DNA from: Panopea generosa
Lineage: Eukaryota > Mollusca > Bivalvia > Adapedonta > Hiatellidae
NCBI GenBank assembly: GCA_029582155.1
Contig: CM055901.1
Location: 42,991,616-43,055,615, forward strand
DNA length: 64,000 nt
Direction of reading: 5' to 3'
In this document: piece by piece, positions 1 to 12,142 of the stretch
How positions within the stretch are numbered: position 1 is the first letter of the stretch
How the letters are laid out: every line of letters starts with the position of its first letter
Made by a program: the position numbers and the translations under genes
The notes under the pieces: model-generated
Seen by the model: the letters and a program-made list of their open reading frames with translations, nothing else
Database searches by the model: none
What the model was told of the DNA's origin: nothing

Positions 1-2720
1 CCACCATACTTATTGAGTTTATTTAGATATATGACTTTCCATTGACCGGAATTACTGTTATCAAGTAATCTTTTTATCCAACTTGATTTAAGAGAGTTTA
101 TGAACATTTCAATATCAATCATTTTTAGACCTCCATTTTCATAGTCTTGAGTTAGTGTTGTCCTTTTTATTTTATCAGGTTTTGAGTCCCATATAAACTC
201 GTACATCACGTTTATTATTGTTTTAATTGTACTTGGTGGTGGGTTTGGTAGAACTGACAATGGATAAATCAGTTTTGGAAGTGCATATGTTTTAATGACA
301 GTAATTTTCCCTAGTAGAGTAAGCTTTCTATGTTGCCAACTTTTCAAACAATTTTTAAATTCTTCAAGTTTAGGAACTATATTTAGTGCAAACATTTCTT
401 TTGTATTAGTGCTAAACACTATTCCAAGCATTTTCGTTTTTTCAGAATTCCAGATGAATTTTTTATTTTGACAAAAAGTAATATTAGAGTGTTTCAACGA
501 ACCAGCTCTTAATATTGTACATTTTGAAGTATTTAACTTTAGTCTGGAGATACTACCGTAACTATCTAGAACATTGATAAGTGTTTCAAATGATTTTTTT
601 GAACCATCAGTAAAGAAGGTTGCATCATCAGCAAAAAGACTATTTTTTATTTCACAATTGCCTACAACGACCCCTTTTATATTTTCATTCTCTGATATTT
701 CATATGACAGGAGTTCAATACAAATGATAAACAAGTACGGAGATAATGGGCAACCTTGTCGAACACCTCTCTTAACTGGGAAGAAATCAGTCATATGACC
801 ATTATTTGTCACACTACTTTGTACATCATTGTAGAAGAGTCGTTACCAGTTTATGAGCATTTCTCCAAAATTAAAATGTTTCAATGTTTTATACATAAAT
901 TCATGGTCAATACTGTCAAAAGCCTTTTCAAAATCTGAAAAAAATATGAGTGCTGGTAATTGATTTTCTTCTATGGGATCTAAAATTTTAATACTCTTAT
1001 ATTTTCTCCAATATATCGCCCTTTTATAAATCCGGTTTGTGTATTATTTATTATTGAGTTTAAAACATTTTTTATTCTATTTGCTATGGTTTTCGATGCT
1101 ATTTTATAGTCTACATTTAACAGACTAATCGGACGCCAATTTTCTAACATAATATTATCTTTACCTTGCTTTGGTAATAATGTTATTAAACTTTGTTTTT
1201 GCAAAGCAGTCATGTTTTTAGATTCAAGAGAGTAATTTAAAGAGTTGATAAGAAATTGCTTCATGTCGTTTCAAAAAATCTTATAAAATTCTGTTGTTAT
1301 TCCATCTGTTCCAGGACTTTTCTGATTATTCATTTTTTTAAGAGCAATTGCACATTCATATTCTGTTAACTTTCCTTCACACATTTGGTTTTCAATGTCA
1401 TTAAGCTTTTTAATTCTGTGGTTAAAAAAAATCGTAATTTGTCTCTGTGCACTCCTTTCTTTTATATAGTTTTGCATAAATTTCTTTCTGTGCATTAAGA
1501 ATTTCATTTTGGTCTGTGGTTATCTCATCTTTTACTTTTAACCTTGATATAATTTTAGATTCTGACTTTTTCTTTTCTAGATTTGCAAAAAACTTTGTAT
1601 TTCGTTCACTATATTCCACAGTGCCTGCCTTTGAACGTATGATCATGCCATTTATTTTATTGTAAATTATTTCATTTACTTCATATTTACAGTTTTCTAA
1701 TTCTGTTTTTAATATTTCAATCGTTATGCTATCAGTTGTTTTTCCTATTTCTGTTTCTAATTTGTTTATTTTGATATCAATTTGGCTTTCTTATTCCTTT
1801 TCCCTTTTCTTTTTGGCTGATGAATATTTAATTGTTTCATTTATTATTGTTCCTTTGATAAGTTCCCATAATGTATTTGGGTTTGAATCTTTATTTATGT
1901 TAACTGTCTCTGCGATACTTTTTCTGATATTAGTTTGATATTCTTTTTCTAATAGTACACTATTGTTCATTTTAAATATACCTTCTCCTTTACTAAGTTT
2001 TAAAAAGTCTAAAATTATATTGACTACTGAATGGTCTGATTTATAACCGGGATTTATTTCACAATGCTTAATACAATTTGTTATGTTTTGAGAAATTAAG
2101 AAATAATCTAACCTGCAGAATATTGGTAACTTTGTGCTAGAGTGCCAAGTAAATTGTTTTTTAAAAGGATGTTTGATTCTCCAAATGTCGCTCCAAGTAA
2201 AAGTATCAATTATAGAGTTTAGTTTTTGTCTTACATTTTTATTTGTATCGCATCTACCATTTTTTTTGTCCATGTCAACGTCTATAATAGTATTGAAATC
2301 ACCAGCAATAACAAATGTTTTATCCTCATTTTCACCAATATATTTTTCTAATGTGTTCAGTAATGATAAGTCGTCTTTATTAGGACCGTATACATTAATA
2401 AGAGTCAAACATGTTTTATTTATATCTATATCTAGTACTTGTAAACGACCTACAATTAGCTCGCTGTATTTATTAATTTTGTACAATAGATTTTTATTTA
2501 ACAGTATAGCGAATCCTTTGCTATTTGAACTAGTTCCACTGAAAAAGGTTTCGCCTTCCCATTCTCGTTCCCATATTTGATTTGTATCAGAGGTTGAGTG
2601 TGTTTCTTGCAAAAAGCATATTGCGTTGTTTTGATCTTTTAACCAATGAAACATCTGTTCACGTTTAACTTTATTACTTAATCCCCGGACATTGAATGAA
2701 CATAGTTTAATATTCATAAT
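1..2720 (-). mobile_element. L1/Tx1-type LINE ORF2 (endonuclease + RT), decayed, cut by window edge
   Basis: Minus-strand ORF2 of a non-LTR retrotransposon. It begins around the Met at 2718-2720 with an APE-type endonuclease. Motifs seen are FNVRG, QETHS, NVYGPN, GDFN near the middle, RLDYFL and a final SDHS (2720 to about 1990). A linker follows, then RT: SPGTDG (about 1305), NWRPISLLN (about 1130), GVRQGCPLSP (about 750-780) and the catalytic FADD at 620-634. The reading frame then runs to position 1 without a stop, so the 3' end lies outside the window. Between about 1790 and 960 the frame changes several times (open blocks 1422-1646, 1271-1507, 980-1264), so this copy cannot encode a full protein. 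The motif set matches the L1/Tx1 group of LINEs; the clade name is from memory of the family, not a search. Sure of LINE identity, less so of clade. Confidence 0.9.
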
Positions 2721-4064
2721 ACAGTAATATATGTTTATCCATAAACTGGGAAAGTTGTTTAAAAATACACAATACAGTTTGAGTAAAAAAAGAGGCAAAG
2801 AAGGAAGATAAATCTAAGTACAATAGGTACATTTTGAGTACATAAAGGTCTTGTACAGTATAAACTTTAAAATTGACATAATGATTTTCACAGATCGACA
2901 CTGTTAACTTTTGTTTATCATTTATAATCTGTATACTGTTATTACAACCACACACAACAGAATGGTTGTGTATTTTGTAATATATTAAAGAAAAGTAAGA
3001 GAAAAAACACTGTGACTGACCTTTTCTTAACAAACTTAACAACCAAAAAAAAAACAAAAACAAATCGACTACAAAGAGTTTTGCCTATAATACTAGTCAT
3101 TGGAAAAAATTTCACATTAACTTATAAAATAGTGTTATGATTTAACTACTGCTAGACAGAATGATAAATAATTTGTTTATGGCGAAATTTCAAAACAAAA
3201 ATAGTATTACATATCAAATAAAAATACATCGCTTACATCACACACACACTCACGTTAACTAACCCACGCACAAACGCATACACACATACATACACGCACT
3301 CACAAACTCACTCACGCACAAATAAAATAATATTATTTACTACAATAACAGTTGTTATGCTTTTTCACATTATAATGACTTGTAAGCTTTGTGATATCCT
3401 AACTAAAAACATTTACCAAAACTTTGACAAAAATGATATACCATATTACATCAATTTAAAAAAAAAACAACAACAACAAAAAAAAAAACCCACAAAACAA
3501 ACCAACACAAACTCAATAATAGTGTCCATAATAAGAATTAATGTTTTGTATTACATTTAATTGTGAAATACTAATATAAAGTGTAATCCTGTTGTTAAGT
3601 AAGCATTATTAAACCCAATACAATCAACTATTATATCTATGTACAACTTTGTTAAATGATATGACTCTTGCGGAATGTTCAAATGTTTCAAAATACGGCA
3701 TTGCACTTCGTATTTTCGACCAGTTTGTTGACAACACCTGTAGTAATATTCTATTTTTATCACGCACGTGAAATATGTTAGTAGAACAATATGGAGCATT
3801 ATATCGGTATAGTTTACTGTTTAATAAAAAACACATTTTTATAATCCAAAATAAATAGTTTATATAGACTTTTCCCTTCTTTTAAGATATTTTTAAGGAT
3901 TTTATATACAAAATAATAATTAATAATCCCCTATATAACAAAATAGTGAAAATAATGGAGAACAAATCTGTGTGCATGCACATTCGCTTTGTTTCACATG
4001 TAAATTAATATGTGAAAAAGATTATTATTGTAGAATTGAATATATACCATTTCTAGATAACCTA

Positions 4065-4104
<40 letters not shown>

Positions 4105-4107
4105 ATT

Positions 4108-4138
<31 letters not shown>

Positions 4139-4680
4139 GATATTGATTTATGATAAATATATATTATATTTGATAATATTTCTGTTACTTGTAAATATAT
4201 ATATATAAACATATTCACAATGAATGCTACATAAGTTTTACAGTAATTATTATTTTGTTATCATGTCGTGTGCAAAATCTCCTTAAAGAAGGAAATAAAG
4301 AGACCTACATGTACAATCATATTCATAGCATATATATAAAATTCTAATTAATCCGGTATGCTATAATTATTTACTTTCATTTTACAAACATTTTATTATC
4401 CGTGATAACTGATATGCATGTCTAAATTCTAAGTGTGTCCATTCGAGTAGTGTTCTGTGTAAATTGAATACCAGTGGTTGTGGCTCATGCTCAGGGTAAC
4501 AAGTCTATTGTTATGCAACAGCATAACGGTGGCAAATCGTTAGACCTCGTGCTGCATCACTGTATAGGCTATACACTTCATAAAATACATGTATATTCAC
4601 CAATAAAAGTTAGTATTTGTACAGAATTTAATTTTATGATAACACAAACGGTTGGGGAAAAGCTATTTTACAATATAGTT
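2721..4680. other. Non-coding interval between the LINE ORF2 and ORF1
   Basis: About 1.9 kb of AT-rich DNA. It includes a CA-rich tract of degenerate CACACT/CACGCA repeats (about 3238-3320), an A-rich tract (about 3460-3495) and a pure pyrimidine tract (next entry). Open frames here are short and have no recognisable motif. In L1-type elements ORF1 normally lies next to ORF2. This interval is therefore either an insertion into the element or separates two independent LINE fragments. Confidence 0.5.
4069..4138. repeat. (TC)n microsatellite
   Basis: About 70 bases of nearly pure CT dinucleotides with a few TTT interruptions. It produces low-complexity Ser/Leu and Arg/Glu frames on the two strands that are not genes. 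Confidence 0.95.
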
Positions 4681-4685
4681 TTTCT

Positions 4686-5730
4686 CTATGCTGCGGGCCA
4701 TGGAAGGTCTACCCATTTCTGGTATTCGCCATACTTGATCTCATGTTTGTTTCCCACTTTATTCTTATAAAACAAACGCCCTTCTCTGGTCCACACACTG
4801 TCCACTTCGTCTGGCATTTTCTTCTTTAGACACGCTAAAACGTGTTGATTTATAGCTGTAAGGTCTTCATTTATGAATATCCCAGTACCTTTAAACTTCT
4901 TTTTGTTCTTTAATACTTTTTTCTCTTGTCATTCTAGAAATAAATTTAACAATTATTTGTCGTTTTCCATTTTTTTTCTTGGCCAGTCGATGTGATATGT
5001 CAATGTCTTCATGTTTCAAGTTTAAGCCATTTATCTTTGAATTTAATGTTTTAGTAACTGCTGATGTTGTTTGTTCCGTGCTTTCGTATTCGTTTATTTC
5101 ATCTATTCCATTTATTCTGATATTGTTACGTCTTCCGTATTGTTCCATATCGTTTAGCTTTTCTTGCGTTTTTCTCTCTATATCTGTTATTGTTTTTGTC
5201 ATTCTGGTGTTGTCTGATTTTTGTTCTTGATTTTTCTGTTCCAAGGTTTTTACTTTCATTTTCAGTTCATCATTTTCTTGATCTTTCTCAAACAATTTAC
5301 TTTCTAACAGTTCAATTCTGTGAAATACGGATTTCAGCAATTCCTCTTTCATTTGGGTGAATACTGTCTTAATTAAATCTTTAAGGTCGTCGTCATCTTT
5401 CGTGATCACTTTGGCCAATTTCTTATTAATGTTTAGTAATTGTTGACTTATATCTTCCATATTTATTGTGCTCTCTTCTATGCTTTCGATACCTTTTACT
5501 TTCTTGGGTTTTGCAGGTTTACTTTTTCTATCTTTCTTCCTTAATGTTATAGGCGTGTTACTTCCACTACTGTTGAGATCACTCACACTGCTCTTTTCGT
5601 CACGTTTTCGCTTTTTGTCACTGTCTAATTCTATGTTTTCCGTTTTCTTTAATATGTGTGTCATAACTTTTTCTGAACAGTATACTTCAAAAATTTCTGA
5701 GCGTGACTGGTTTACATAATTGTTTTCCAA
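4686..5730 (-). mobile_element. LINE ORF1 (coiled-coil RNA-binding protein), one frameshift
   Basis: ORF1 of an L1-type LINE. From the Met at 5730 there is a basic, Ser-rich N-terminal part. A long heptad-rich coiled coil follows (about residues 90-185, rich in Glu/Lys/Leu). After it comes the ORF1 signature MEQYGRRNNIRI, then an RRM-like segment ending HRLAKKKNGKRQIIVKF. ORF1p of this group forms trimers and binds the element's RNA. The frame stops at 4891, but the typical C-terminal domain continues in another frame: FINEDLT, then VWTREGRLFYK, then a stop at 4686-4688. A single indel in an A-rich stretch near 4895-4910 explains the break. ORF2 on the same strand lies 1.9 kb downstream, so it may or may not be the same insertion. 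Confidence 0.87.
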
Positions 5731-6090
5731 TAGTACATTGTTAAAAACTATTAGTGTTATAAACGTTTATCTGTATCTGCTATTATTGTCCAATATGTGC
5801 TTTTACCACTGTACATAAATGACCTTATATGAAAGTTACATAGTGGCATCCATATTCTTCAAATATCTCCAGATTTAAAACATTTTAAGGTTGTCAATTT
5901 AAAAAGATATAATTACCAGAACTTCCGATATATCTTAATCATTTTAATTAATTCCTAAACATCCTTAATTCCGAGTAATTAGCTGATTTGTTTTAACGAT
6001 TTTTTGTTTACATTTTTATTTCTCCTACCGGAGCATATTTTCTATTGATTTGGTAAATATTAAAGTCCATTATCTTAGTACAACATGATA
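5731..6090. other. Gene-free AT-rich stretch upstream of LINE ORF1
   Basis: No convincing coding frame or structured element seen. It may hold the 5' UTR of the LINE on the minus strand, but I see no boundary or target-site duplication. Confidence 0.4.
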
Positions 6091-6163
6091 TGCTTCTGTG
6101 GTGTAACTGGCAAACACATCTACACTTTTGTGGAAATTCTGGGTTCGAATCCCAGCAGTTGCA
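6091..6163 (+). repeat. tRNA-like sequence (tRNA pseudogene or SINE head)
   Basis: A 73-base tRNA-sized segment. The A-box-like part is GTGGTGTAACTGG. The T arm is perfect, CTGGG-TTCGAAT-CCCAG, and includes a B box. The acceptor ends pair only partly and the base before the anticodon is C rather than the invariant T, so it is not a good functional tRNA. A tRNA-derived SINE head or pseudogene fits best. Confidence 0.6.
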
Positions 6164-6255
6164 AACAACATGAAAAAAGATGGCTTAGATATGGTGAAAA
6201 AAGAAATGTCTGTTTTATTTTTTAACGAAATTATTCTCTTTGAAAATTTTTTTAT

Positions 6256-7316
6256 TTAGCTCTACTGGCCAAAGGCCAGAAGTGCTTATGCGATGGCGCG
6301 TTGTCTGTCGTCCGTCATCTGTCGTCTGTTAGCAGCACTTCTCTGAAACCACTAGGCCAATTAAACTGAAACTTTGGTGTTTCTATTGCATAGGAGACTA
6401 TACAGAAGATTTTTTTTTCGATCTGAAATTCAAGATGGCCGCCATTACTAAAAATAGTCCAAAACTTAAAAAATCTTCTTCTCATGAACGGCCCAACAGA
6501 TTTTCAAAATGTTTATGTAGTAATGATGACCAACTATAGTATTGTTAGATTTGTTCAAATGGTGTCCCTAGGGTTAAATATGACCCTGCACCGAGAGTTC
6601 AATTAGGGGAAACATGTCAATATAATATATATATATATATATATTTTTTAAATGGAAATGATTTTGCCTATATCTTCACTAAAGCATTGTTAGGTGAAGG
6701 AGGTTAAGATTTGTAAAAATGACTGGGTTCCTATGTCTTAAGGGGTCAGGAGGGGCCCTAAAAAGGGTACAAATTGGGAATTAGTAAAATCATTTTCTTA
6801 AGAATCGGTATGTCGGATTTGTACATATTTGATATAAATTATCCCTATGTGTAGTGATTTGATTGCAGATAAGAATTTAGGGGCTAAAATATATGGGGGC
6901 CCTGTAATGGGACTTAGAATTTTACATAGGGATACTGTGGGAAAACAGAAAATACTCTTTTTTTTTTATTCTGAAAGCACTAGACCAATTAAACTGAAAC
7001 TTCACATGGATGTTTCTATTGCAAAGGAGACTATACAAAAGATTTTTTTTTTTATCTAAAATTCAAAATGGCCACCGTTACTAAAAATAGTCCAAAACTT
7101 AAAAAATCTCCTTCTCATGAACGGTCCAACAGATTTTCAAAATGTTTATGTGGTAATGATGACCAACTATAGTTTTGTTAGTTTTGTTCAAATGGTGTCC
7201 CTTGAGTCAAAAATGACCCAGCCCCGATGTTTCTATTGCATAGTAGAATTTCAAAATGTGCTATGGCCACTATGAGTCAGTAGAGCATCCTCAGGCTTTC
7301 TTGGGCCTCTTGTTTT
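6256..7316. repeat. Dispersed non-autonomous repeat with internal duplication
   Basis: Starts with a small hairpin (TGGCCAAAGGCCA, about 6268) and ends with TTGGGCCTCTTG (about 7300-7312), the kind of end seen on widespread invertebrate dispersed repeats. A block of about 200 bases occurs twice, at about 6345-6570 and 6980-7200. Both copies contain CTAAAAATAGTCCAAAACTT and a stretch beginning TTCTCATGAACGG. No protein is encoded; the short frames across it are chance. Its class (MITE or other) cannot be told from the sequence alone. Confidence 0.6.
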
Positions 7317-7454
7317 ATAATGTTTGCTGCTGCATGGACAAAATGCTAGTGCAATGTTTTAATTGCATGTATTTACCAGTATTACAGAAATTCTATTTGG
7401 ATTGCTTACACTACATGGTCTATATTTTTTGTCTCTTTTGTTTGTCTTGTTTAG

Positions 7455-7565
7455 TATTACAACCAGATTGTAGAAGTGTCTGGACAAGAACTGAAGGGAA
7501 CCAATGTCCAGGTTGTATATTTCATATACATTTTGGATGCCTCAGCTGCTAATTTGGGAACTAAA
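7455..7565 (+). CDS. Candidate internal exon of an unidentified gene
   Basis: A 111-base segment (37 codons, phase 0 at both ends). It is preceded by a long pyrimidine tract ending in TTGTTTAG and followed by GTAAAT, a plausible donor. It translates to a compact, non-repetitive peptide beginning YYNQIVEVSGQELKGTN and ending in SAANLGTK. I see no neighbouring exon with matching phase inside the window, so this may be one exon of a gene with very large introns, or a chance open stretch. I do not recognise the family. Confidence 0.33.
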
Positions 7566-7848
7566 GTAAATGTATTTGTTTATGCTTACAGTCATGCACA
7601 GTGCTATTGTTTTTTCTTGGTACATGGGAGATGGCGGTTCAAATTACTGCCATGTCCAGAGACTTCTCTTAAATTTTCAGTCTTGTCCTGTGTCCTTGCC
7701 GTTTCCAACATTTGATTGACCCTGTCCAGAAATATACATTTAGTTTTGAAAGTCTTATTTTAACATTTAATCTGCAAGAACTCTATTTATGCTTAAATAC
7801 AGTTTGAATGTTTGTTGTTTAGAATAATACAAATGGTTCCTTCTGTGG

Positions 7849-7930
7849 CAGAGTTGTCCATAGTGTTGTTGTCAAATAACCACTTACTTCTCACTGCCAA
7901 CGTTGTCGGATCAATCCTCGCTCCGGTAGT
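7849..7930 (+). repeat. tRNA-like SINE remnant
   Basis: An A-box-like GTGGCAGAGTTGTCC is followed about 50 bases later by a B-box-like CGGATCAATCC. The spacing suits a long-variable-arm (Leu/Ser type) tRNA ancestor. The arms are degenerate. Confidence 0.4.
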
Positions 7931-8121
7931 CTAAAAACATTTTGTGAGAAATTTTAGATTACTTACAGAGTGACAGTGGCTGTAGTGAGATTGGTTCCTA
8001 TGTCTTCTAGGTCTGTTTTGAAATTGTTTTGAAACCCTAGTAAAATTACATACTGGCTATCTGCACAGTGTAAACTATAGTATAGACATGTATAATGTTT
8101 ATATAATAAGGCAAGAAAAAT

Positions 8122-8195
8122 ATGCAGCTATTGCAGACTCGAAACCTGGTACTTACAGGACATGTGCTCTACCAACTGAGCTAACCAGACCGTTG
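8122..8195 (-). repeat. tRNA-derived SINE head
   Basis: On the minus strand the segment has a near-perfect D arm, TTAGCTCAGTTGGTAGAGC, which is the A box. The B box GGTTTCGAGTC lies about 28 bases further on. The anticodon arm is poor. This is a typical tRNA-derived SINE promoter rather than a working tRNA. Confidence 0.65.
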
Positions 8196-8732
8196 ACATA
8201 GGTCCCCTCCTAACAGTTTAGGTACATGTACACACTGTGACATTTATATTATGCAAGAAACATTAATAACAAAAGAAAAACCCACATCAAAAGGTTCTAA
8301 AAAAATTTGTGACCATCATTCACTTATGTAGCTTGATTAAAAAAGACGTGAATGGACAGCTTCTTTATTATTTGGATATCCTCTCTGCTTTCCATAACTT
8401 GGGAGATGCAAAATGAAAAAACTGTAAAAGGCTCCTAGGGATGTGCAAAATGTTGCACTACCATTTATGATAATAATAACATTTGCTTTTGTTTAAAAAC
8501 TTTTGCAAACCAAGGAATTAAAGAATTTAAGTTCCTTGAATAAAGTGACAATCATGTAATAAGTGATTTATTTATGATCAACAAAATACATATATAAATA
8601 TATAATGGAAACAACTGCAATGTTATCCTAAACATATAATACATGTACGGTTAAGTTTATTTAGTATTTTGTTTGTTTACTATACTTATAAAATTGAAGT
8701 TCGATGCCAAGAGAGGCAATGCCTTAGTTCAT

Positions 8733-11700
8733 ATTATGTTACTGAAGCCACGATACAAACTGCTACTCACTTGTATGTTACTGATGTCGTGATACAAACT
8801 GTCACTCACAAGTATGTTATTGATGTCACAATATGAACTGCTACTCACTTGTATGTTACTGTTGTCGTGATACAAACTGTCACAAGTATGTTACAGATGT
8901 CACAATACAAACTGCTACTCAATAATATATTACTGATGTCACACTACAAACTGTCACTCACTTGTATGTTACTGATCTCGTGATACAAACTGCTACTCAC
9001 TAGTATATTACTGATGTCGTGATACAAACTGCTACTCACTTGTATATTAATGATGTCGCGATACAAACTGTTACTCACTAGTATATTACTGATGTCACAA
9101 TACAAACTGTTTCTCAGTAGTATATTACTGACGCCACAATACAAACTGCTACTCACTAGTATATTACCGATGTCATCTTGCAAACTGTTACTCACTAGTA
9201 TGTTACTGATGTCGTGATGCAAACTGTTACTCACTAGTATGTTACTGATACCGCGATACAAACTGCTACTCACTTGTATGTTACTTATGTTGTGAAACAA
9301 ACTGCTACTCACTAGTGTATTACTGATGTCACAATACAAACTGTTTCTCAGTAGTATATTACTGAAGCCATGATACAAACTGCTACTCACTAGTATATTA
9401 CTGATGTTGTGTTGCAAACTGTTTCCCACTAGTATGTTACTGACGCCCTGATACAATCTGCTACTCACTAGTAGATTACTGACGCCACGATACAAACTGC
9501 CACTCACTAGTATGTTACCGATGCCACGATACAAACTGCTACTCACTAATATGTTATTGATGTCATGGTACAAACTGCTACTCACTAGTATGTTACTGAC
9601 ATCACGATACAAACTGTCACTCACTTGTATGTTACTGATGTCACGATATAAGCGGCTACTCACTTGTATGTTACTTATGTTGTGATACAAACTGTCACTC
9701 ACAAGTATGTTACTGATGTCACAATACAAACTGCTACTCACTAGTATATTTTTGACGTCGCGATACAAACTGCTTATCACTAGTATATTACTGATGTTGC
9801 AATACAAACTGCTACTCACTTGTATATTAATTATGTCGTGATACAAACTGTTACTCACTAGTATATAAATGATGTCACAATACAAACTGTTTCTCAGTAG
9901 TATATTACTGAAGCCATGATACAAACTGCTACTCACTAGTATATTACTGATGTCGTGTTGCAAACTGTTTCCCACTAGTATGTTACTGACGCCACGATAC
10001 AATCTGCTACTCACTAGTAGATTACTGACGCCACGATACAAACTGCCACTCACTAGTATGTTACTGACGCCACGATACAAACTGCTACTCACTAGTATGT
10101 TACTGATGTCACGATACAAACTGTCACTCACTAGTATGTTACTGATGTCACGATACAAACTGTCACTCACTAGTATGTTACTGATGTCACGATACAAACT
10201 GTCACTCACTAGTATGTTACTGATGTCACGATATAAGCGGCTACTCACTTGTATGTTCCTGATGTTGTGATACAAACTGTCACTCACAAGTATGTTACTG
10301 ATGTCACGATATCAACTGCTACTCACTTGTATGTTAATGATGTCGTGATACAAACTGTAACAAGTATGTTACAGATGTCACAATACAAACTGCTACTCTC
10401 TAGTATATTTTTGACATCGCGATACAAACTGCTTATCACTAGTATGTTACTGATGCCACGATACATACTGCTCCCAACTGGTATATTACTGATGTCACGA
10501 TACAAACTGCTACTCACTAGTATGTTGTGATGTCACTATATAAACTGTCACTCACTAGTATGTTACTGATGTCACTATATAAACTGTCACTCACTAGTAT
10601 GTTACCGATTTCGCATTACAAACTGTCTCTCACTAGTATGTTACTGATGTCACAGTACAAACTGCTACTCACTAGTATATTACTGATGTCACGATACAAA
10701 CTACTACTCATTAGTATATTACTGATGTCACGATACAAACTGCTACACATAAGTATATTACTGATGTCACGATACAAACTGCTACTAACTTGTATGTTAC
10801 TGACACTGCATTACAAACTGCTACTCACTTGTATGTTACTGATGTCGTGATACAAACTGCTACTCACTTGTATGTTACTAATGTCGTGAAACAAACTGTT
10901 ACTCACTAGTATATTACTGATGTCGCAATACAATCTGCTACTCACTTGTATATTAATGATGTCACGATACAAACTGTTACTCACTAGTATATTAATGATG
11001 TCACAATACAAACTGTTTCTCAGTAGTATATTACTGACGCCACAATACAAACTGCTACTAACTAGTATATGACTGATGTCGTGTTGCAAACTGTTACTCA
11101 CTATTATGTAACTGATGTCGTGATGCAAACTGTTACTCACTAGTATGTTACTGACGCCACGATACGAGCTGCTACTCACTTTTATATTACTGATGTCACG
11201 ATACAAACTACTACTCACTAGTATATTACTGATGTCACAATACAAACTGCTACTCACTAGTATAATACTGATGTCGCGATACAAACTGTCACTCACTTGT
11301 ATGTTATTGATGTCGTGATACAAACTGTTACTCACTAGTATGTTATTGACACCGCGATACAAACTGCTACTCACTTGTATGTTACATGTACTGATGTTGT
11401 GATACAAACTGTTACTCACTAGTTTATTACTGATGTCGTGATACAAACTGCTACTCACTTGTATATTACTGATGTCATGTTGCAAACTGCTACTCACTTG
11501 TATGTCACTGATGTCATGATACAAACTGTTACTCAATAGTATGTTACTGACACCGCGATACAAACTGCTACTCACTTATATGTTACTGATGTTGTGATAC
11601 AAACTGTTACTCACTAGTTTATTACTGATGTCGTGATACAAACTGCTACTCACTTGTATATTACTGATGTCATGTTGCAAACTGCTACTCACTTGTATGT

Positions 11701-12142
11701 CACTGATGTCATGATACAAACTGTTACTCAATAGTATGTTACTGACACCGCGATACAAACTGCTACTCACTTATATGTTACTGATGTCGTGATACAAACT
11801 GTTACTCACTATTATATTACTGATGTCGTGATACAAACTGCTACTCACTTGTATGTTACTGATGTCGTGATACAAACTGCTACTCACTAGTGTATTACTG
11901 ATGTCGTGATACAAACTGCTACTCACTAGTTTATTACTGATGTCTTGATACAAACTGCTACTCACTTGTGTATAACTGATGTCGTGATACAAACTGCTAC
12001 TCACTCGTGTATTACTGATGTCGTGATACAAACTGCTACTCACTTGTGCATAACTGATGCCGTGATGCAAACTGCTACTCACTTGTGCATAACTAATGTC
12101 GTGATACAAACTGCTACTCACTTGTGCATAACTGATGTCGCT
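8733..12142. repeat. 39-bp minisatellite, about 87 copies
   Basis: About 3.4 kb of diverged tandem copies of a 39-base unit with core CACTAGTATGTTACTGATG. Because 39 is a multiple of three and one minus-strand frame lacks stops, long open frames appear (447 codons at 8944-10287, 254 at 10811-11575). They encode a 13-residue repeat of the type VSSSLYRDISNIL. Higher-order structure is present: a distinctive block recurs 546 bases apart (14 units), and a 195-base block (five units) is tandemly duplicated around 11381-11770. There is no signal peptide, and no splice site or flanking unique coding sequence that I can support. A satellite is the simplest reading. Confidence 0.95.

Larger units (their letters stand above)
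7566..8730. other. Intergenic stretch with SINE remnants
   Basis: AT-rich, with no gene seen. It holds the two tRNA-like SINE fragments listed separately and leads into the 39-bp minisatellite. Confidence 0.5.

Noticed and set aside
6091-6163. Functional tRNA gene
   Set aside because: Poor acceptor pairing and C at the position before the anticodon. Only the T arm is perfect.
8944-10287. 447-codon open frame as a real repeat-protein gene
   Set aside because: It is exactly coextensive with the 39-bp satellite, with no unique flanking coding sequence, signal peptide or splice partner. Kept as a repeat and flagged for testing.
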